From Nostoc sp. C052 (lineage in GTDB: Bacteria; Cyanobacteriota; Cyanobacteriia; Cyanobacteriales; Nostocaceae), in the NCBI RefSeq assembly GCF_013393905.1, contig NZ_CP040272.1:4460001-4524000 (forward strand): DNA of 64,000 bases, in the 5' to 3' direction. Position numbers and translations under genes: made by a program. Every line of letters starts with the position of its first letter. Position 1 is the first letter of the stretch. The notes beneath the pieces are model-generated. The model was given only the letters and a program-made list of their open reading frames with translations, was not told the origin of the DNA and searched no databases. Of the stretch, positions 60,796-64,000 are shown piece after piece.

Positions 60796-61292
60796 TTAGG
60801 TCTTCGGTTTCTAATTGCCCAGTTCCTACAGACCAACAACCGCTCAATGAATACGAAGAGTTAAAAACTTCCTGGCTGTTTCGTGATACTACTTTAGATT
60901 GGCGCGAGTATATCACGAAACTCTTTTGGATTTGGGGTTTATCTTGGTTATTCGCAGGGCCCATAGCTGCGGCAAGTTTTCCCCCTCACAAGTATATTGC
61001 ACATTTTATTCTCTGTGGTGCAGCCGGGGCGAGTGTCGGGTTAGTACTAATACTGGTAAGGTTGTACTTAGGTTGGTTCTACGTGTGTGATCGCCTTTGC
61101 AGTCCCACAGTATTTTATGAAGAATCAGGCTGGTACGACGGCCAAACTTGGACTAAACCACAGGAAGTCCTCAACCGCGATCGCTTAATTGTTGCATACG
61201 AAATCAAACCCATTCTGCGACGGTTACAATTTACCTTTGCTGGCTTGGCGGGAATGTACGTTATTGGTACTATAGGTTGGCATTTGTTTTAA
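60792..61292 (+). CDS. CGLD27-like membrane protein (DUF1230)
   Basis: The protein has 166 aa, two or three membrane spans (~residues 43-62, 72-94, 146-165). The pattern VPTDQQPLNEYEELKTSWLF, AGPIAAASFPP, RLYLGWFYVCDRLCSPTVFYEESGWYDGQ-like core (SPTVFYEESGWYDGQTW) and KPILRRLQFTF identifies the CGLD27/DUF1230 family conserved in cyanobacteria, algae and plants; linked in plants to plastid function (iron-related in reports I recall). Starts within the end of rsfS (ATGA). Confidence 0.9.
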   Translation: MIRSSVSNCPVPTDQQPLNEYEELKTSWLFRDTTLDWREYITKLFWIWGLSWLFAGPIAAASFPPHKYIAHFILCGAAGASVGLVLILVRLYLGWFYVCDRLCSPTVFYEESGWYDGQTWTKPQEVLNRDRLIVAYEIKPILRRLQFTFAGLAGMYVIGTIGWHLF

Positions 61293-61294
61293 AA

Positions 61295-61385
61295 AGTCAT
61301 TAGTCATTGGTCATTCGTCATTAGTCATTAGTGAATAAACAAATGACTTATGACAAAGGACAAAGGACTAATGACTAATTAATTA
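61295..61385. repeat. STRR: GTCATTA heptamers and complements
   Basis: Five or so direct GTCATTA/GTCATTG copies (61297-61331), then ATGAC and GGACAAA units that partly pair with them, forming a loose hairpin after the CGLD27 gene. Confidence 0.85.
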
Positions 61386-61408
61386 AAAAAGGTGATAAAT
61401 ATAAACCC

Positions 61409-62362
61409 ATGACAATGGGAAAACGAACTCAAGCCGCAGCACTGGAAGTCCGGTTGCTGCGAGAAGGTATTATTGAATCCAGGCATATAGTCCAAGCTGT
61501 TGTCTGCGACGAACGAGGACGGGTTCTCACCGTTGCTGGAAATTCTGAAACTGCTGCATTTATCCGTTCAGCGCTCAAACCATTTCAGGCACTTGCTGTC
61601 ACCACCACAGGTACACTGGAACGCTATCAACTCAGCGATCGCGACTTAGCAATTATCACAAGTTCCCATAAAGGAAGAATAGATCAAGTCCGACAGGTAT
61701 TTAACATCCTTTGGCGGGCCGATCTTGACCCGACTATACTCCAGTGTCCAATTCCTGAAGGAAAGCGGAGTCCTTTAGAATACAATTGCTCTGGAAAACA
61801 TGCGGGAATGTTAGCTGTTTGTCAGCAACGCCATTGGCCCTTGAATAACTACTTGGATCGCAAGCACCCAATCCAGCAGTTAATTTTGGGCAAAGTAGCA
61901 GAGTTACTGCGAATGCCAGCAGCGGAATTTATTAGCGCTCATGATGACTGTGGCGTACCAACTTATCTGATGCAGCTCGGTCACATGGCATCTTTGTATG
62001 CACTGTTAGCCTCCAGTACCAACTTAGATATGGAGCGCATCGTCCGAGCGATGACTCATCACCCGGCTATGGTAGCAGGAGATGGAGAATTTGATACGGA
62101 ACTGATGCGCTTAACTCCTGGAGAACTGGTTAGTAAAACTGGTTCCGAAGGAGTGCAGTGCATTGGTAGACTCGGTGAAGGCTTGGGCTTGGCAATCAAA
62201 GTCATGGATGGGGCAAAACGGGCAAAATACGCCGTGGCGATTCACTTACTCCAGCAAATGGGTTGGATTACTCCCAGTGCCGCCGAAAGCCTCTCAGAAA
62301 AGTTTGTCACCTTAGGAAAATACAAGCGTTTAGAAGTAATTGGAGAATTATCATTTTTGTAG
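61409..62362 (+). CDS. Asparaginase (Rhizobium AnsA-type)
   Basis: The protein has 317 aa. The motifs EVRLLREGIIESRHIVQAVV, SALKPFQALAV, ITSSHKGRIDQ, YNCSGKHAGMLA, SAHDDCGVPTYLM and GELVSKTGSEGVQCIG match the asparaginase II (PF06089) family related to R. etli AnsA, which hydrolyses L-asparagine. It is not related to the E. coli AnsB fold. ATG 61409 or ATG 61415 may be the start; GGTGA lies upstream. The Cys and Lys of the catalytic CxxH/SK regions appear intact. Single gene, followed by tRNA-Met. Confidence 0.9.
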   Translation: MTMGKRTQAAALEVRLLREGIIESRHIVQAVVCDERGRVLTVAGNSETAAFIRSALKPFQALAVTTTGTLERYQLSDRDLAIITSSHKGRIDQVRQVFNILWRADLDPTILQCPIPEGKRSPLEYNCSGKHAGMLAVCQQRHWPLNNYLDRKHPIQQLILGKVAELLRMPAAEFISAHDDCGVPTYLMQLGHMASLYALLASSTNLDMERIVRAMTHHPAMVAGDGEFDTELMRLTPGELVSKTGSEGVQCIGRLGEGLGLAIKVMDGAKRAKYAVAIHLLQQMGWITPSAAESLSEKFVTLGKYKRLEVIGELSFL

Positions 62363-62408
62363 TTGCCAAACTCTTGACTATAGGTTACTATAAATAAGTC
62401 GAGAGCAA

Positions 62409-62485
<77 letters not shown>

Positions 62486-62493
62486 AATAAAAC

Positions 62494-62543
62494 AAAACAA
62501 AACCCTACGATCAGTAAAGATTGAAGGGTTTTGTTTTATTTTT
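62494..62543 (+). terminator. Terminator of initiator tRNA
   Basis: AAAACAAAACCCT pairs perfectly with AGGGTTTTGTTTT (62525-62537) and is followed by ATTTTTG. Confidence 0.85.
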
Positions 62544-62587
62544 GATCTATTCTGGAAGAAATAGCCATCTAAAAGGCGCGGAGAATC

Positions 62588-64000
62588 ATGGTTGTGAAGT
62601 TGCAGCGACCAATTTTAGTGGGAGGATTGGGACTGTCCTTTTCTTTGTGGATGTTGGACAGTTGGCACGATTCGATAGTGCAGGTGGGTGAGTTTGGTTT
62701 GTTGAGTGCCTTAGCTGTAGGCGGTGGTTTGTGGTTATTCCAACAAAATCGCCCGAAAGACAGTTTAGAGCAGCTAAATGGTATGCTCGTGGATCGGGCG
62801 ACAGTGGAAAGTGCGCTCGCTAAAACTGAAACTATAATAAACCAGCTGGCACAAGAATCAGAAAACCATCCGGCGTTACAAACACTGCGAGAACAAGTTA
62901 ACCAACTATTGTTGGAATTAGACAGACAAGAAATTAAAGTGGCTGTGACTGGCGGGAAATCCGTGGGTAAAAGCACTTTAATTCAAGTGCTAAAGCAAAA
63001 TGTCGAGACACGAAATTTCGTGTCTTTACAAGAGACAGCACCTTTATTTAGAGAAGTGGGTGAAAATTTCGATGCAGCTATTTTAGCAGAAGTTGCAAAA
63101 TCTGATTTTGTTCTATTCCTGACAAACGGTGATTTGACAGACTCAGAATTTCAAACCCTACAGCAGCTAAAAGCAGCAAATCAGCCCACAATACTGGTTT
63201 TCAACAAACAAGACCAGTATTTAGCCGATGAAAGGGCCAGTATCTTGCTGTCATTGAAACAGCGAATCCAGGGAAATGTAGTTGCAACTGCGGCCTCTCC
63301 TATTGCCATCAAAGTCCGAAAGCATGAGGCTGATGGTGCTGTGCAAGAGTGGATGGAACAACCAGCAGCAGATATCCAGCAGTTGACGCAGCAGTTGGAT
63401 GAAGTTTTGGTACAGCAAAGACAAAGGTTGGTTTGGCTAACTACCATGAGGAAAGCCGGGTTGTTGAAAGCCGAGGCGAAAAACTGGCTGAATGGAACCA
63501 GACGCGATCGCGCTACCCCAATTATTGAACAATATCAATGGATAGCTGCTGCTGCTGCCTTTGCTAACCCAGTCCCAGCCCTTGATATTTTGGCGACTGC
63601 GGCCATTAATGCTCAAATGGTAATGGATTTGGGTAACATCTATCAGCAGAAGTTTTCCCTAGAACAAGCGCAAACTGTAGCTGGAACAATGGGAAGTTTA
63701 ATGCTGAAATTGGGCTTAGTTGAACTTTCGACAAAGGCAATTAGTACTGTTTTGAAAAGTAATGCCGTTACCTTTGTTGCTGGTGGCGTAGTTCAGGGAG
63801 TCAGTGCAGCTTATCTGACTAGAGTCGCAGGGTTAAGTTTAGTTGAATATTTCCAACAGCAGGAAATAGCGGTAGATTCTGGGACTGGTTTGAATTTGGA
63901 GAATTTGCGGCAAACTTTGCAAAAGGTATTTCAGCAAAATCAGCAGATTGGTTTTTTGCAGGGATTTGTTAAGCAAGGCGTGAAGCGTTTATTGCCAGAA
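62588..64000 (+). CDS. P-loop GTPase, DUF697-type, 3' end cut by window edge
   Basis: The frame is open from ATG 62588 to the right edge (471 codons); the C-terminus is missing. An N-terminal hydrophobic helix pair (residues ~8-25 and ~33-52) is followed by a helical region, then the G domain: G1 TGGKSVGKST at ~121-130 (GKS at 127-129), FLTNGDLTDSEF and G4 FNKQD (ILVFNKQDQYLADE). The region from ~residue 315 onward (AAAAAFANPVPALDILATAA, INAQMVMDLGNIY, GTMGSLMLKLGLVEL) resembles DUF697, a membrane-associated domain in such GTPases. Role unknown. Confidence 0.85.
   Translation, partial: MVVKLQRPILVGGLGLSFSLWMLDSWHDSIVQVGEFGLLSALAVGGGLWLFQQNRPKDSLEQLNGMLVDRATVESALAKTETIINQLAQESENHPALQTLREQVNQLLLELDRQEIKVAVTGGKSVGKSTLIQVLKQNVETRNFVSLQETAPLFREVGENFDAAILAEVAKSDFVLFLTNGDLTDSEFQTLQQLKAANQPTILVFNKQDQYLADERASILLSLKQRIQGNVVATAASPIAIKVRKHEADGAVQEWMEQPAADIQQLTQQLDEVLVQQRQRLVWLTTMRKAGLLKAEAKNWLNGTRRDRATPIIEQYQWIAAAAAFANPVPALDILATAAINAQMVMDLGNIYQQKFSLEQAQTVAGTMGSLMLKLGLVELSTKAISTVLKSNAVTFVAGGVVQGVSAAYLTRVAGLSLVEYFQQQEIAVDSGTGLNLENLRQTLQKVFQQNQQIGFLQGFVKQGVKRLLPE

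Overview
The window looks like chromosomal DNA of a filamentous, heterocyst-type (Nostocales, Nostoc/Anabaena-like) cyanobacterium. The evidence is the frequent HIP1 octamer GCGATCGC, intergenic heptamer/octamer tandem repeats of the STRR type, and oxygenic-phototroph genes: CP12, the KaiC-interacting kinase SasA, a CRR7-like protein, CGLD27, DUF3493, DUF2854 and DUF3177 proteins. No rRNA, CRISPR array, integrase, complete insertion sequence or prophage was seen. Most genes are housekeeping; names rest on motifs and family memory, since no search could be run.

Layout. 1-454: 5' part of a secreted peptidoglycan-binding-like protein (minus). 1015-2463: a membrane protein of unknown role. 2699-9777: the transcription/translation cluster rimP-nusA-ylxR-infB, then a cyanobacterial membrane protein and a 65-aa protein. 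10069-17165: cell-surface genes (beta-helix/SLH protein, PEP-CTERM SGNH esterase, SLH lipoprotein), a wrecked porin, a gene broken by an in-frame TGA, and tRNA-Thr(CGT). 17166-19170: about 2 kb without an established gene, with a MITE-like element and two coding-looking scraps. 19171-24195: sasA, a REC-GGDEF protein, CRR7, DUF2854, a 57-aa gene and a response regulator. 24436-32372: ppk1, a small secreted protein, a CDF metal exporter, a response regulator and guaA. 32601-33716: cbiD. 33859-36491: a compact minus-strand accessory block with a retropepsin-like pair, a three-gene operon containing a DUF433 antitoxin-like protein, a BrnTA-type pair and a gene scrap. 36599-46000: DUF3177, cp12, a FIST sensor, a metallophosphoesterase, mtnP, a lipoprotein, an LPG-synthase-like membrane protein and an AT-rich orphan. 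46486-50351: ABC-F ATPase, gpmI and secG. 50362-59525: metalloprotease, two GT4 glycosyltransferases, an MFS protein overlapping recO, deoC and a solitary cytosine-5 methyltransferase. 60337-64000: rsfS, cgld27, asparaginase, initiator tRNA-Met and the 5' part of a P-loop GTPase.

Working together: rimP-nusA-ylxR-infB supplies ribosome maturation, elongation control and initiation. cp12 (Calvin cycle), sasA (clock output), ppk1 (polyphosphate), cbiD (corrinoid synthesis) and guaA (GMP) belong to central metabolism and its regulation. The accessory signal is concentrated in short dispersed repeats and in the 33.8-36.5 kb block.

The best candidates for something undescribed are the three-gene DUF433 operon at 34753-35898, whose partner is not a visible VapC/PIN toxin; the TGA-split ankyrin gene at 12218-12928; a repeat-derived in-frame insert inside recO; and several short inverted-repeat element families (TA-flanked 9802-9909; GGGACTTCC-ended copies at 760-887 and 17279-17375; an 80-bp inverted pair at 42391-42470 and 46238-46317).
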